Source of the DNA: Metaphire vulgaris | Lineage: Eukaryota; Annelida; Clitellata; Crassiclitellata; Megascolecidae | DNA length: 64,000 nt | NCBI GenBank assembly: GCA_018105865.1 | Contig: CM030849.1 | Coordinates: 1,162,013 to 1,226,012 of the forward strand | Direction: 5' to 3' | Part shown: positions 40,301 to 52,976 of the stretch, in pieces | How the letters are laid out: each line of letters begins with the position of its first letter | Numbering within the stretch: position 1 is the first letter of the stretch | The notes under the pieces: model-generated | What the model saw: only the letters and a program-made list of their open reading frames with translations | The model's database searches: none | What the model was told of the DNA's origin: nothing | Program-made: the position numbers and the translations under genes

Positions 40301-42615
40301 GAACTAGTACAGTTGATAAGCCGTATGATTGTTCATTTTGTGGATAAAAGCATGAAATTTTGAACATTGACACTTCTTATAATTTAGTAACGTTCTGTCC
40401 AGAGGCATTCGAGTAAACTTAAGGGTAGGGGTACACCTAGGGTATGACTAGAGGTAGGCGTACCCTAGGGGTAGTGGTACCCATGGGGCTAGGGTAGGGG
40501 TACCCCGTGTGATAGGGTAGGGAAATCAAAGTGCTAGCCATTCACACGTCTGCCAATACCATTCTCTCTAGTTTTATATCAAAAGTGCTTGGCATTCAGA
40601 ATTTTGCCTGTGGTATTCTCTAATGCGTAAATTGGACATTTTAAAGGACATTCATAAACTACAGAGAGTGATATTGGCCGACGTATGAATGGCTAGCACT
40701 TTTGCAGAGAAAAGAAGAGCACCAGCTAATCAAGTTTTTTCAAAAATTAGGCCATTATCTCTTGTAGATCAAAAGTTCTTGTCATTCAGAAATTTGCCTG
40801 AGATATTCTCTAATGCGTAAATTAGACATTTTAAAGGACATTTATAAACTACAGAGAGTGATATTGGCAGACGTATGAATGGCTAGAACTTTTGGCAGAG
40901 AAGTGAAGAGCACCAGCTAATCAAGTTTTTTCAAAAATTAGGCCACTATCTCATGTATATCAAAAGTTCTTGGCATTCAGAAATTTGCCTGAGATATTCT
41001 CTAATGCGTAAATTGAACATTTTTAAGGACATTTTTATCTACAGAGAATGCTATTGGCGACATTGCTCATGGGTATGAACAATTATGCCAGTTTTCATCA
41101 CAATCTGAGATGGTGGCGTCCGATTTTATTCAAAAGCGTTTTGATTTGATGCGGAATTACCCTTTTCGTATTTTAGTTTCGGAGTAAAAGCGACATGAAA
41201 TGATAATATTCATATCTGTACACTCTATAAGCACAATATTATTATTATTACTTAGTATTGTTTATTTGGCACTGTATCGATTGTCATTTGTCTACGTACT
41301 GCAGATCAAGCGGAATTTTTTTTACAAATTATCAAGAAAATTTATGGTGCCAAATTGCTTGGTAAGAGATAACAAAAACTTGTGCATCCTTTGGGGAAAT
41401 TGTTCTGGGCCATGTACCCTATAACTGTGCCAAGTGGCATGCTTTTATCCAGAAGTGAACGATTCTTGGCTTTTATGGACTTTAGCCACTGAACTATAAT
41501 TTAGTAACGTTCTGTCCAGAGGCATTCGAGTAAACTTAAGGGTAGGGGTACACCTAGGGGTATGACTAGAGGTAGGCGTACCCCTAGGGGTAGTGGTACC
41601 TATGGGGCTAGGGGTAGGGGTACCCCGTGTGATAGGGTAGGGAAATCAAAAGTGCTAGCCATTCACACGTCTGCCAATACCATTCTCTCTAGTTTCATAT
41701 CAAAAGTGCTTGGCATTCAGAATTTTGCCTGTGGTATTCTCTAATGCGTAAATTGGACATTTTAAAGGACATTCATAAACTACAGAGAGTGATATTGGCA
41801 GACGTATGAATGGCTAGCACTTTTGCAGAGAAAAGAAGAGCACCAGCTAATCAAGTTTTTTCAAAAATTAGGCCATTATCTCTTGTAGATCAAAAGTTCT
41901 TGTCATTGAGAAATTTGCCTGAGATATTCTCTAATGCGTAAATTAGACATTTTAAAGGACATTTATAAACTACAGAGAGTGATATTGGCAGACGTATGAA
42001 TGGCTAGAACTTTTGGCAGAGAAGTGAAGAGCACCAGCTAATCAAGTTTTTTCAAAAATTAGGCCACTATCTCATGTATATCAAAAGTTCTTGGCATTCA
42101 GAAATTTGCCTGAGATATTCTCTAATGCGTAAATTGAACATTTTAAGGACATTTTTATCTACAGAGAATGCTATTGGCGACATTGCTCATGGGTATGAAC
42201 AATTATGCCAGTTTTCATCACAATCTGAGATGGTGGCGTCCGATTTTATTCAAAAGCGTTTTGATTTGATGCGGAATTACCCTTTTCGTATTTTAGTTTC
42301 GGAGTAAAAGCGACATGAAATGATAATATTCATATCTGTACACTCTATAAGCACAATATTATTATTATTACTTAGTATTGTTTATTTGGCACTGTATCGA
42401 TTGTCATTTGTCTACGTACTGCAGATCAAGCGGAATTTTTTTTACAAATTATCAAGAAAATTTATGGTGCCAAATTGCTTGGTAAGAGATAACAAAAACT
42501 TCTGCATCCTTTGGGAAATTGTTCTGGGCCATGTACCCTATAACTGTGCCAAGTGGCATGCTTTTATCCAGAAGTGAACGATTCTTGGCTTTTTATGGAC
42601 TTTAGCCACTGAACT
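34346..42615 (+). repeat. Satellite module C array, seven copies of about 1190 bp
   Basis: Copies begin AGTACAGTTGATAAGCC at 34346, 35544, 36732, 37919, 39111 and 40306 and end GCCACTGAACT. A seventh copy from about 41497 lacks the first 80 bp or so. The start and the complement of the end (AGTTCAGTGGCTAAAGTCC) are imperfect inverted repeats. Inside each copy are a GGGGTA-rich palindromic tract, three diverged subrepeats of about 190 bp beginning TATCAAAAGT, and two AT-rich open frames (about 74-77 codons) that I do not recognise. Variation between copies is mostly one-base indels in homopolymers. Confidence 0.95.
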
Positions 42616-45600
42616 AAATTGTCAATATATTCTGCCTCAATTTTATTCTGGAGCTTGCGAAATGCTCCAAAAAATGGTGATCCACTTGAAACGACACTAT
42701 AGGCCTACAAAGTCTTTCAGCAATCTGTTCTTTGTTAAATGTCTAAAAAATCGAACGAGAGATAAGAAGGGGTTTAAGAGAGCTGGTTTCTTGTATGACA
42801 AGTTCTATAGACCACAAAAATATTATATAATTGATAACCTGTTTGACATTGGACAATGCATATAATAGTGCTACAGTAGGCTCATATGCAAAAGTCAGAA
42901 GAGTGATGAAACAAATTAAAACCACATTTTCGTGTATCCCCAGCTTAGCTGAGTCAAACCGTACTACAATTGTCAATATATTCTGTCTCAATTTTTTTCT
43001 AGAGCTTTCGAAATGACCCGAAAAATGGTGATCTATTTGAAACGACACTATAGGCCTACAAAGTCTTTAAGAAATCTGTTCTCTGTCAAATGTCTAAAAA
43101 TCGAACGAGAGATAAGAAGGGGTTTAAGAGAGCTGGTTTCTTGTATGACAAGTTCTATAGACCACAAAAATATTATATAATTATTAGCATTATAGAATAG
43201 CGAGGGTGGTCATGGATGAGGCCTTCTAAATGCAGAAGTTGATGTCCTATGTTTGCAATGGCGATTGATATCAATGTAGTAATGGATGCTAAAGATAATG
43301 ACTGAATATGGTGCTTGAAATCGATCTCTAACAGGACGAAATAACTTTCAAATATGCGCTTGATTTTTCACAAATCCAATGTATTATTAGCATTATAGAA
43401 TAGCGAGGGTGGTCATGGATGAGGCCTTCTAAATGCAGAAATGGATGGCCCATGTTTGCAATAGCGATTGATATCAATGTAGTAATGGATGCTAAAGATA
43501 GTGGCTGAATATGGTGCTTGAAATCGAACTCTAACAGGACGAAATAACTTTCAAATATGCGCTTGATTTTCACAAATCCTATGCATTATTACCATTATAG
43601 AATAGCGAGGGTGGTCATGGATGAGGCCTCTCAAATGCAGAAGATAATGGCCTATGTTTGTAATTGCGACTGATATCTATTAAGTGAAGAATGCTAAAGA
43701 CAGTGGCTGAATATGGTGCTTGAAATCGATCTCTAACAGGACGAAATAACTTTCAAATATGCGCTTGATTTTTCACAAATCCAATGTATTATTAGCATTA
43801 TAGAATAGCGAGGGTGATCATGGATGAGGCCTTCTAAATGCAGAAATTGATGGCCCATGTTTGCAATGGCGATAGATATCAATGTAGTAATGGATGCTAA
43901 AGATAATTACTGAATATGGTGCTTGAAATCAATCTCTAACAGGACGAAATAACTTTCAAATATGCGCTTGATTTTTCACAAATCCAATGTATTATTAGCA
44001 TTATAGAATAGCGAGGGTGGTCATGGATGAGGCCTTCTAAATGCAGAAATGGATGGCCCATGTTTGCAATAGCGATTGATATCAATGTAGTAATGGATGC
44101 TAAAGATAGTGGCTGAATATGGTGCTTGAAATCGATCTCTAACAGGACGAAATAACTTTCAAATATGCGCTTGATTTTCACAAATCCTATGCATTATTAC
44201 CATTATAGAATAGCGAGGGTGGTCATGGATGAGGCCTTCTAAATGCAGAAGATAATGGCCTATGTTTGTAATTGCGACTGATATCTATTAAGTGAAGAAT
44301 GCTAAAGACAGTGGCTGAATATGGTGCTTGAAATCGATCTCTAACAGGACGAAATAACTTTCAAATATGCGCTTGATTTTTCACAAATCCAATGTATTAT
44401 TAGCATTATAGAATAGCGAGGATGGTCATGGATGAGGCCTTCTAAATGCAGAAATTGATGGCCCATGTTTGCAATAGCGATAGATATCAATGTAGTAATG
44501 GATGCTAAAGATAATTACTGAATATGGTGCTTGAAATCAATCTCTAACAGGACGAAATAACTTTCAAATATGCGCTTGATTTTCACAAATCCTATGCATT
44601 ATTAGCATTATAGAATAGCGAGGGTGGTCATGGATGAGGCCTTCTAAATGCAGAAGTCGATGGTCTATGTTTGCAATAGCGATTGATATCAATGTAGAAA
44701 TGGATGCTAAAGATATATAATTGATACCCTGTTTGACACTGTACAATGCATATAATAGTGTTACAGTAGGCTCATATGCAAAAGTCAGAAGAGTGATGAA
44801 ACAAATTAAAACCACATTTTCGTGTGTCCCCAGCTTAGCTGAGTCACACCGTACTAGAATTGTCAATATATTCTGCCTCAATTTTATTCTGGAGCTTATG
44901 AAATGCTCCAAAAATGCTGATCCACTCTGAAACGACACTATAGGCCTACAAAGTCTTTCAGCAATCTGTTCTTTGTTAAATGTCTAAAAATCGAACGAGA
45001 GATAAGAAGGGGTTTAAGAGAGCTGGTTTCTTGTGTGACAAGTTCTATAGACCACAAAAAATATTATATAATTATTAGCATTATAGAATAGCGAGGGTGG
45101 TCATGGATGAGGCCTACTAAATGCAGAAGTTGATGGCCTATGTTTGCAATAGCGATTGATATCAATGTAGTAATGGATGCTAAAGATTTTGGCTGAATAT
45201 GGTGCTTTAAATCGATCTCTAACAGGACGAAATAACTTTCAAATATGCGCTTGATTTTGCACAAATTCTATGCATTAATTATTAGCATTATAGAATAGCG
45301 AGGGTGGTCATGGATGAGGCCTTCTAAATGCAGAAGTCGATGGTCTATGTTTGCAATAGCGATTGTTATCAATGTAGTAATGGGTGCTAAAGATTTATAA
45401 TTGATACCCTGTTTGATACTGTACAATGCATATATTAGTGCTACAGTAGGCTCATATGCAAAAAGTCAGAAGAGTGATGAAACAAATTAAAACCACATTT
45501 TCGTGTGTCCCCAGCTTAGCTGAGTCACACCGTACTAGAATTGTCAATATATTCTGCCTCAATTTTATTCTGGAGCTTGCGAAAAGCTCCGAAAAATGGT

Positions 45601-48212
45601 GATCCACTTGAAACGACACTATAGGCCTACAAAGTCTTTCAGCAATCTGTTCTTTGTTAAATGTCTAAAAAATCGAACGAGAGATAAGAAGGGGTTTAAG
45701 AGAGCTGGTTTCTTGTATGACAAGTTCTATAGACCACAAAAATATTATATAATTGATAACCTGTTTGACATTGGACAATGCATATAATAGTGCTACAGTA
45801 GGCTCATATGCAAAAGTCAGAAGAGTGATGAAACAAATTAAAACCACATTTTCGTGTATCCCCAGCTTAGCTGAGTCAAACCGTACTAGAATTGTCAATA
45901 TATTCTGTCTCAATTTTTTTCTAGAGCTTTCGAAATGACCCGAAAAATGGTGATCCATTTGAAACGACACTATAGGCCTACAAAGTCTTTAAGAAATCTG
46001 TTCTCTGTCAAATGTCTAAAAAATCGAACGAGAGATAAGAAGGGGTTTAAGAGAGCTGGTTTCTTGTATGACAAGTTCTATAGACCACAAAAATATTATA
46101 TAATTATTAGCATTATAGAATAGCGAGGGTGGTCATGGATGAGGCCTTCTAAATGCAGAAGTTGATGGCCTATGTTTGCAATGGCGATTGATATAAATGT
46201 AGTAATAGATGGTAAAGACAGTGGCTGAATATGGTGTATTAAAGCGATCTCTAACAGGACGAAATAACTTTCAAATATGCGCTTGATTTTGCACAAATTC
46301 TATGCATTAATTATTAGCATTATAGAATAGCGAGGGTGGTCATGGATGAGGCCTTCTAAATGCAGAAGTCGATGGTCTATGTTTGCAATAGCGATTGATA
46401 TCAATGTAGTAATGGGTGCTAAAGATTTATAATTGATACCCTGTTTGACACTGTACAATGCATATATTAGTGCTACAGTAGGCTCATATGCAAAAGTCAG
46501 AAGAGTGATGAAACAAATTAAAACCACATTTTCGTGTGTCCCCAGCTTAGCTGAGTCACACCGTACTAGAATTGTCAATATATTCTGCCTCAATTTTTAT
46601 TCTGGAGCTTATGAAAAGCTCCAAAAAATGGTGATCCACTTGAAACGACACTATAGGCCTACAAAGTCTTTCAGCAATCTGTTCTTTGTTAAATGTCTAA
46701 AAAATCGAACGAGAGATAAGAAGGGGTTTAAGAGAGCTGGTTTCTTGTATGACAAGTTCTATAGACCACAAAAATATTATATAATTGATAACCTGTTTGA
46801 CATTGGACAATGCATATAATAGTGCTACAGTAGGCTCATATGCAAAAGTCAGAAGAGTGATGAAACAAATTAAAACCACATTTTCGTGTATCCCCAGCTT
46901 AGCTGAGTCAAACCGTACTAGAATTGTCAATATATTCTGTCTCAATTTTTTTCTAGAGCTTTCGAAATGACCCGAAAAATGGTGATCCATTTGAAACGAC
47001 ACTATAGGCCTACAAAGTCTTTAAGAAATCTGTTCTCTGTCAAATGTCTAAAAATCGAACGAGAGATAAGAAGGGCTTTAAGAGAGCTGGTTTCTTGTAT
47101 GACAAGTTCTATAGACCACAAAAATATTATATAATTATTAGCATTATAGAATAGCGAGGGTGGTCATGGATGAGGCCTTCTAAATGCAGAAGTTGATGGC
47201 CTATGTTTGCAATGGCGATTGATATAAATGTAGTAATAGATGGTAAAGACAGTGGCTGAATATGGTGCTTGAAATCGATCTCTAACAGGACGAAATAACT
47301 TTCAAATATGCGATTGATTTTTCACAAATCCAATGTATTATTAGCATTATAGATTAGCGAGGGTGGTCATGGATGAGGCCTTCTAAATGCAGAAGATAAT
47401 GGCCTATGTTTGTAATTGCGACTGATATCTATTAAGTGAAGAATGCTAAAGACAGTGGCTGAAAATGGTGCTTGAAATCGATCTCTAACAGGACGAAATA
47501 ACTTTCAAATATACGCTTGATTTTTCACAAATCCAATGTATTATTAGCATTATAGAATAGCGAGGGTGGTCATGGATGATGCCTTCTAAATGCAGAAATT
47601 GATGGCCCATGTTTGCAATAGCGATAGATATCAATGTAGTAATGGATGCTAAAGATAATGACTGAATATGGTGCTTGAAATCAATCTCTAACAGGAAGAA
47701 ATAACTTTCAAATATGCGCTTGATTTTCACAAATCCTATGCATTATTAGCATTATAGAATAGCGAGGGTGGTCATGGATGAGGCCTTCTAAATGCAGAAG
47801 ATAATGGCCTATGTTTGTAGTTGCGACTGATATCTATTAAGTGAAGAATGCTAAAGACAGTGGCTGAATATGGTGCTTGAAATCCATCTCTAACTAGACC
47901 AAATAACTTTCAAATATGCGCTTTATTTTGCACAAATTCTATGCATTAATTATTAGCATTATAGAATAGCGAGGGTGGTCATGGATGAGGCCTTCTAAAT
48001 GCAGAAGTTGATGGCCTATGTTTGCAATAGCGATTGATATCAATGTAGTAATGGATGCTAAAGATATATAATTGATACCCTGTTTGACACTGTACAATGC
48101 ATATAATAGTGCTACAGTAGGCTGATATGCAAAAGTCAGAAGAGTGATGAAACAAATTAAAACCACATTTTCGTGTGTCCCCAGCTTAGCTGAGTCACAC
48201 CGTACTAGAATT
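42616..48212 (+). repeat. Satellite block 2: modules A and B
   Basis: The block begins inside module B (AATTGTCAATATATTCTGCC directly after C) and ends inside module B (GTACTAGAATT before C), so C interrupts B at the same base each time. The first 1.3 kb match 52977-54250 with private variants such as GTACTACAATTG and GATCTATTTG. From about 44190 on it matches 59587 onward. Confidence 0.95.
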
Positions 48213-49403
48213 AGTACAGTTGATAAGCCGTATGATTGTTCATTTTGTGGATAAAAGCATGAAATTTTGAACATTGACACTTCTTATAATTTAGTAACGT
48301 TCTGTCCAGAGGCATTCGAGTAAACTTAAGGGTAGGGGTACACCTAGGGGTATGACTAGAGGTAGGCGTACCCCTAGGGGTAGTGGTACCCATGGGGCTA
48401 GGGTAGGGTACCCCGTGTGATAGGGTAGGGAAATCAAAAGTGCTAGCCATTCACACGTCTGCCAATACCATTCTCTCTAGTTTTATATCAAAACTGCTTG
48501 GCATTCAGAATTTTGCCTGTGGTATTCTCTAATGCGTAAATTGGACATTTTAAAGGACATTCATAAACTACAGAGAGTGATATTGGCAGACGTATGAATG
48601 GCTAGCACTTTTGCAGAGAAAAGAAGAGCACCAGCTAATCAAGTTTTTTCAAAAATTAGGCCATTATCTCTTGTAGATCAAAAGTTCTTGTCATTGAGAA
48701 ATTTGCCTGAGATATTCTCTAATGCGTAAATTAGACATTTTAAAGGACATTTATAAACTACAGAGAGTGATATTGGCAGACGTATGAATGGCTAGAACTT
48801 TTGGCAGAGAAGTGAAGAGCACCAGCTAATCAAGTTTTTTCAAAAATTAGGCCACTATCTCATGTATATCAAAAGTTCTTGGCATTCAGAAATTTGCCTG
48901 AGATATTCTCTAATGCGTAAATTGAACATTTTTAAGGACATTTTTATCTACAGAGAATGCTATTGGCGACATTGCTCATGGGTATGAACAATTATGCCAG
49001 TTTTCATCACAATCTGAGATGGTGGCGTCCGATTTTATTCAAAAGCGTTTTGATTTGATGCGGAATTACCCTTTTCGTATTTTAGTTTCGGAGTAAAAGC
49101 GACATGAAATGATAATATTCATATCTGTACACTCTATAAGCACAATATTATTATTATTACTTAGTATTGTTTATTTGGCACTGTATCGATTGTCATTTGT
49201 CTACGTACTGCAGATCAAGCGGATTTTTTTTACAAATTATCAAGAAAATTTATGGTGCCAAATTGCTTGGTAAGAGATAACAAAAACTTGTGCATCCTTT
49301 GGGGAAATTGTTCTGGGCCATGTACCCTATAACTGTGCCAAGTGGCATGCTTTTATCCAGAAGTGAACGATTCTTGGCTTTTATGGACTTTAGCCACTGA
49401 ACT
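48213..49403 (+). repeat. Single satellite module C
   Basis: Complete copy of 1191 bp with the private variant AAAACTGCTTGG (about 48490), which recurs in the copy at 63610. It is flanked by module B on the left and module D on the right. Confidence 0.93.
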
Positions 49404-49458
49404 ATAAGGCGCAGTGCTCCTTTTTTACGGCGCAGTGCGCCTTTTTTTCTTAGTAGTG

Positions 49459-49516
<58 letters not shown>

Positions 49517-50716
49517 TGACAATTCCAAAATGATTTGACGCATTGAAGATGGGGACACAAGAAAATGTGGTTTTAATTCGTTTCAAACTCCTCTGAATTC
49601 TTGTATATCTTATAGCATGCTGTACTTCATTAGGCTCACCATTTTGTGGCATTTATAACGCTCTAGAATAAAATTGAGATGGAATATATTGACAATCCCG
49701 GAACTATTTGACTCATTAAAGATGGGGACGCAAGAAAATGTGGTTTTAATTCGTTTCAAACTCCTCTGAATTGTTGTATATCTATAGCTTGCTGTACTTC
49801 ATTAGGCTCACCATTTTGTGGTATTTCGAACGGTCTAGAATAAAATTGAGATGGAATATACTGATTATCCCGAAACTATTTGACTCATTAAAGATGGGGA
49901 CACAAGAAAATGTGGTTCTAATTCGCTTCAAACTCCTCTGAATTGTTGTATATCTATAGCTTGCTGTACTTCATTAGGCTCACCATTTTGTGGCATTTTG
50001 AACGCTCTTATTATTGCTTGAACCTTTAAGATCGAAACTGAGCATGATATTACCGATTAGTCTTCACTGGTCAAAGCAACTAAGAAGGATCAAGAGGAAA
50101 ATGTGGAACTTGTAGAGGAATTTCTTGAAATCGATTAGATGTTTGATTATCTAGGTCCAAAATACCTTTAATTGGCTTCATTCACACACAGCGAATTAAT
50201 TATAAAACTCGTTTTCATATCTATAAATCCTGTTGTAGGCCTATATATCATCAGCCAGATATCTAATACGCGGCTCTTCCCTTGATCGCCCTACTAGGCA
50301 TTCCGCCAGATATTCGCCAGGACTTTCATTTAGTTGATGTCCCTCGTTCTCGTACAGTCATTGGCGTTAGTGTGTAGTATGAAATGGCACATTTCTATTT
50401 CGAACCTTCTAGATCGAAACTGAGCATGATATTTCCGATTAGTCTTCACTGTTCAAAGCAACTAAGAAGGATCAAGAGGAAAATGTGGATTTTGTTGGAG
50501 AATTTCTTGAAATCGATTAGATGTTTGATTATCTAAGTACAAAATACCTTCAATTGGCTTCACTCACACACAGCGAATTAATTATAAAACTCATTTTCAT
50601 ATCTATAAATCCTGTTGTAGACCTATAATCAATAATATATCTTAATACGCGACTCTTCTAGTGCTCCTTTTTTTCTTAGTAGTGCTCCATACTGTCGTAA
50701 ACGACTTTCAATCTGA

Positions 50717-50761
<45 letters not shown>

Positions 50762-51786
50762 GTTATTATTACTAGAATAAAATTGAGATATAATATATTG
50801 ACAATTCCAAAATGATTTGACGCATTGAAGATGGGGACACAAGAAAATGTGGTTTTAATTCGTTTCAAACTCCTCTGAATTCTTGTATATCTTATAGCAT
50901 GCTGTACTTCATTAGGCTCACCATTTTGTGGCATTTATAACGCTCTAGAATAAAATTGAGATGGAATATATTGACAATCCCGGAACTATTTGACTCATTA
51001 AAAATGGGGACACAAGAAAATGTGGTTTTAATTCGTTTCAAACTCCTCTGAATTATTGTATATCTATAGCTTGCTGTACTTCATTAGGCTCACCATTTTG
51101 TGGCATTTTGAACGCTCTTATTATTGCTTGAACCTTTAAGATCGAAACTGAGCATGATATTAACGATTAGTCTTCACTGGTCAAAGCAACTAAGAAGGAA
51201 CAAGAGGAAAATGTGGAACTTGTGGAGGAATTTCTTGAAATCGATTAGATGTTTGATTATCTAGGTCCAAAATACCTTTAATTGGCTTCATTCACACACA
51301 GCGAATTAATTATAAAACTCGTTTTCATATCTATAAATCCTGTTGTAGGCCTATATATCATCAGCCAGATATCTAATACGCGGCTCTTCCCTTGATCGCC
51401 CTACTAGGCATTCCGCCAGATATTCGCCAGGACTTTCATTTAGTTGATGTCCCTCGTTCTCGTACAGTCATTGGCGTTAGTGTGTAGTATGAAATGGCAC
51501 ATTTCTATTTCGAACCTTCTAGACCGAAATTGAGAATGATATTACTGATTAGTCTTCACTGTTCAAAGCAACTAAGAAGGAACAAGAGGAAAATGTGGAT
51601 TTTGTTGGAGAATTTCTTGAAATCGATTAGATGTTTGATTATCTAAGTACAAAATACCTTCAATTGGCTTCACTCGCACACAGCGAATTAATTATAAAAC
51701 TCATTTTCATATCTATAAATCCTGTTGTAGACCTATAATCAATAATATATCTTAATACGCGACTCTTCCCTTGATCGCCCTACTAT
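49404..51786. repeat. Satellite module D: composite with inverted B-like units
   Basis: Starts with GGCGCAGTGCTCC and GGCGCAGTGCGCC and (TTA)n at 49459-49512. It then has three 175-bp units with GGGGACACAAGAAAATGTGG, AATTCGTTTCAAACTCCTCTG and CATTAGGCTCACCATTTTGTGG, which are module B read in the other direction. These are followed by about 380-bp units with GATCGAAACTGAGCATGATA and TCTTGAAATCGATTAGATG. The whole set repeats with (TTA)n at 50716-50771 and parallel points at 49517/50798 and 50019/51129. No gene seen. Confidence 0.88.
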
Positions 51787-52976
51787 AGTACAGTTGATAA
51801 GCCGTATGATTGTTCATTTTGTGGATAAAAGCATGAAATTTTGAACATTGACACTTCTTATAATTTAGTAACGTTCTGTCCAGAGGCATTCGAGTAAACT
51901 TAAGGGTAGGGGTACACCTAGGGTATGACTAGAGGTAGGCGTACCCCTAGGGGTAGTGGTACCTATGGGGCTAGGGTAGGGGTACCCCGTGTGATAGGTA
52001 GGGAAATCAAAAGTGCTAGCCATTCACACGTCTGCCAATACCATTCTCTCTAGTTTCATATCAAAAGTGCTTGGCATTCAGAATTTTGCCTGTGGTATTC
52101 TCTAATGCGTAAATTGGACATTTTAAAGGACATTCATAAACTACAGAGAGTGATATTGGCAGACGTATGAATGGCTAGCACTTTTGCAGAGAAAAGAAGA
52201 GCACCAGCTAATCAAGTTTTTTCAAAAATTAGGCCATTATCTCTTGTAGATCAAAAGTTCTTGTCATTGATAAATTTGCCTGAGATATTCTCTAATGCGT
52301 AAATTAGACATTTTAAAGGACATTTATAAACTACAGAGAGTGATATTGGCAGACGTATGAATGGCTAGAACTTTTGGCAGAGAAGTGAAGAGCACCAGCT
52401 AATCAAGTTTTTTCAAAAATTAGGCCACTATCTCATGTATATCAAAAGTTCTTGGCATTCAGAAATTTGCCTGAGATATTCTCTAATGCGTAAATTGAAC
52501 ATTTTTAAGGACATTTTTATCTACAGAGAATGCTATTGGCGACATTGCTCATGGGTATGAACAATTATGCCAGTTTTCATCACAATCTGAGATGGTGGCG
52601 TCGATTTTATTCAAAAGCGTTTTGATTTGATGCGGAATTACCCTTTTCGTATTTTAGTTTCGGAGTAAAAGCGACATGAAATGATAATATTCATATCTGT
52701 ACACTCTATAAGCACAATATTATTATTATTACTTAGTATTGTTTATTTGGCACTGTATCGATTGTCATTTGTCTACGTACTGCAGATCAAGCGGAATTTT
52801 TTTTACAAATTATCAAGAAAATTTATGGTGCCAAATTGCTTGGTAAGAGATAACAAAAACTTGTGCATCCTTTGGGGAAATTGTTCTGGGCCATGTACCC
52901 TATAACTGTGCCAAGTGGCATGCTTTTATCCAGAAGTGAACGATTCTTGGCTTTTATGGACTTTAGCCACTGAACT
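51787..52976 (+). repeat. Single satellite module C
   Basis: Complete 1190-bp copy between module D and block 3. It matches the last C copy of the seven-copy array at an offset of about 10361, together with the following B units. Confidence 0.93.

Noticed and set aside
46433..46819. 128-codon frame spanning a whole module B and part of B'
   Set aside because: It is open only because of a copy-specific indel. Neighbouring copies have stops in the same frame.
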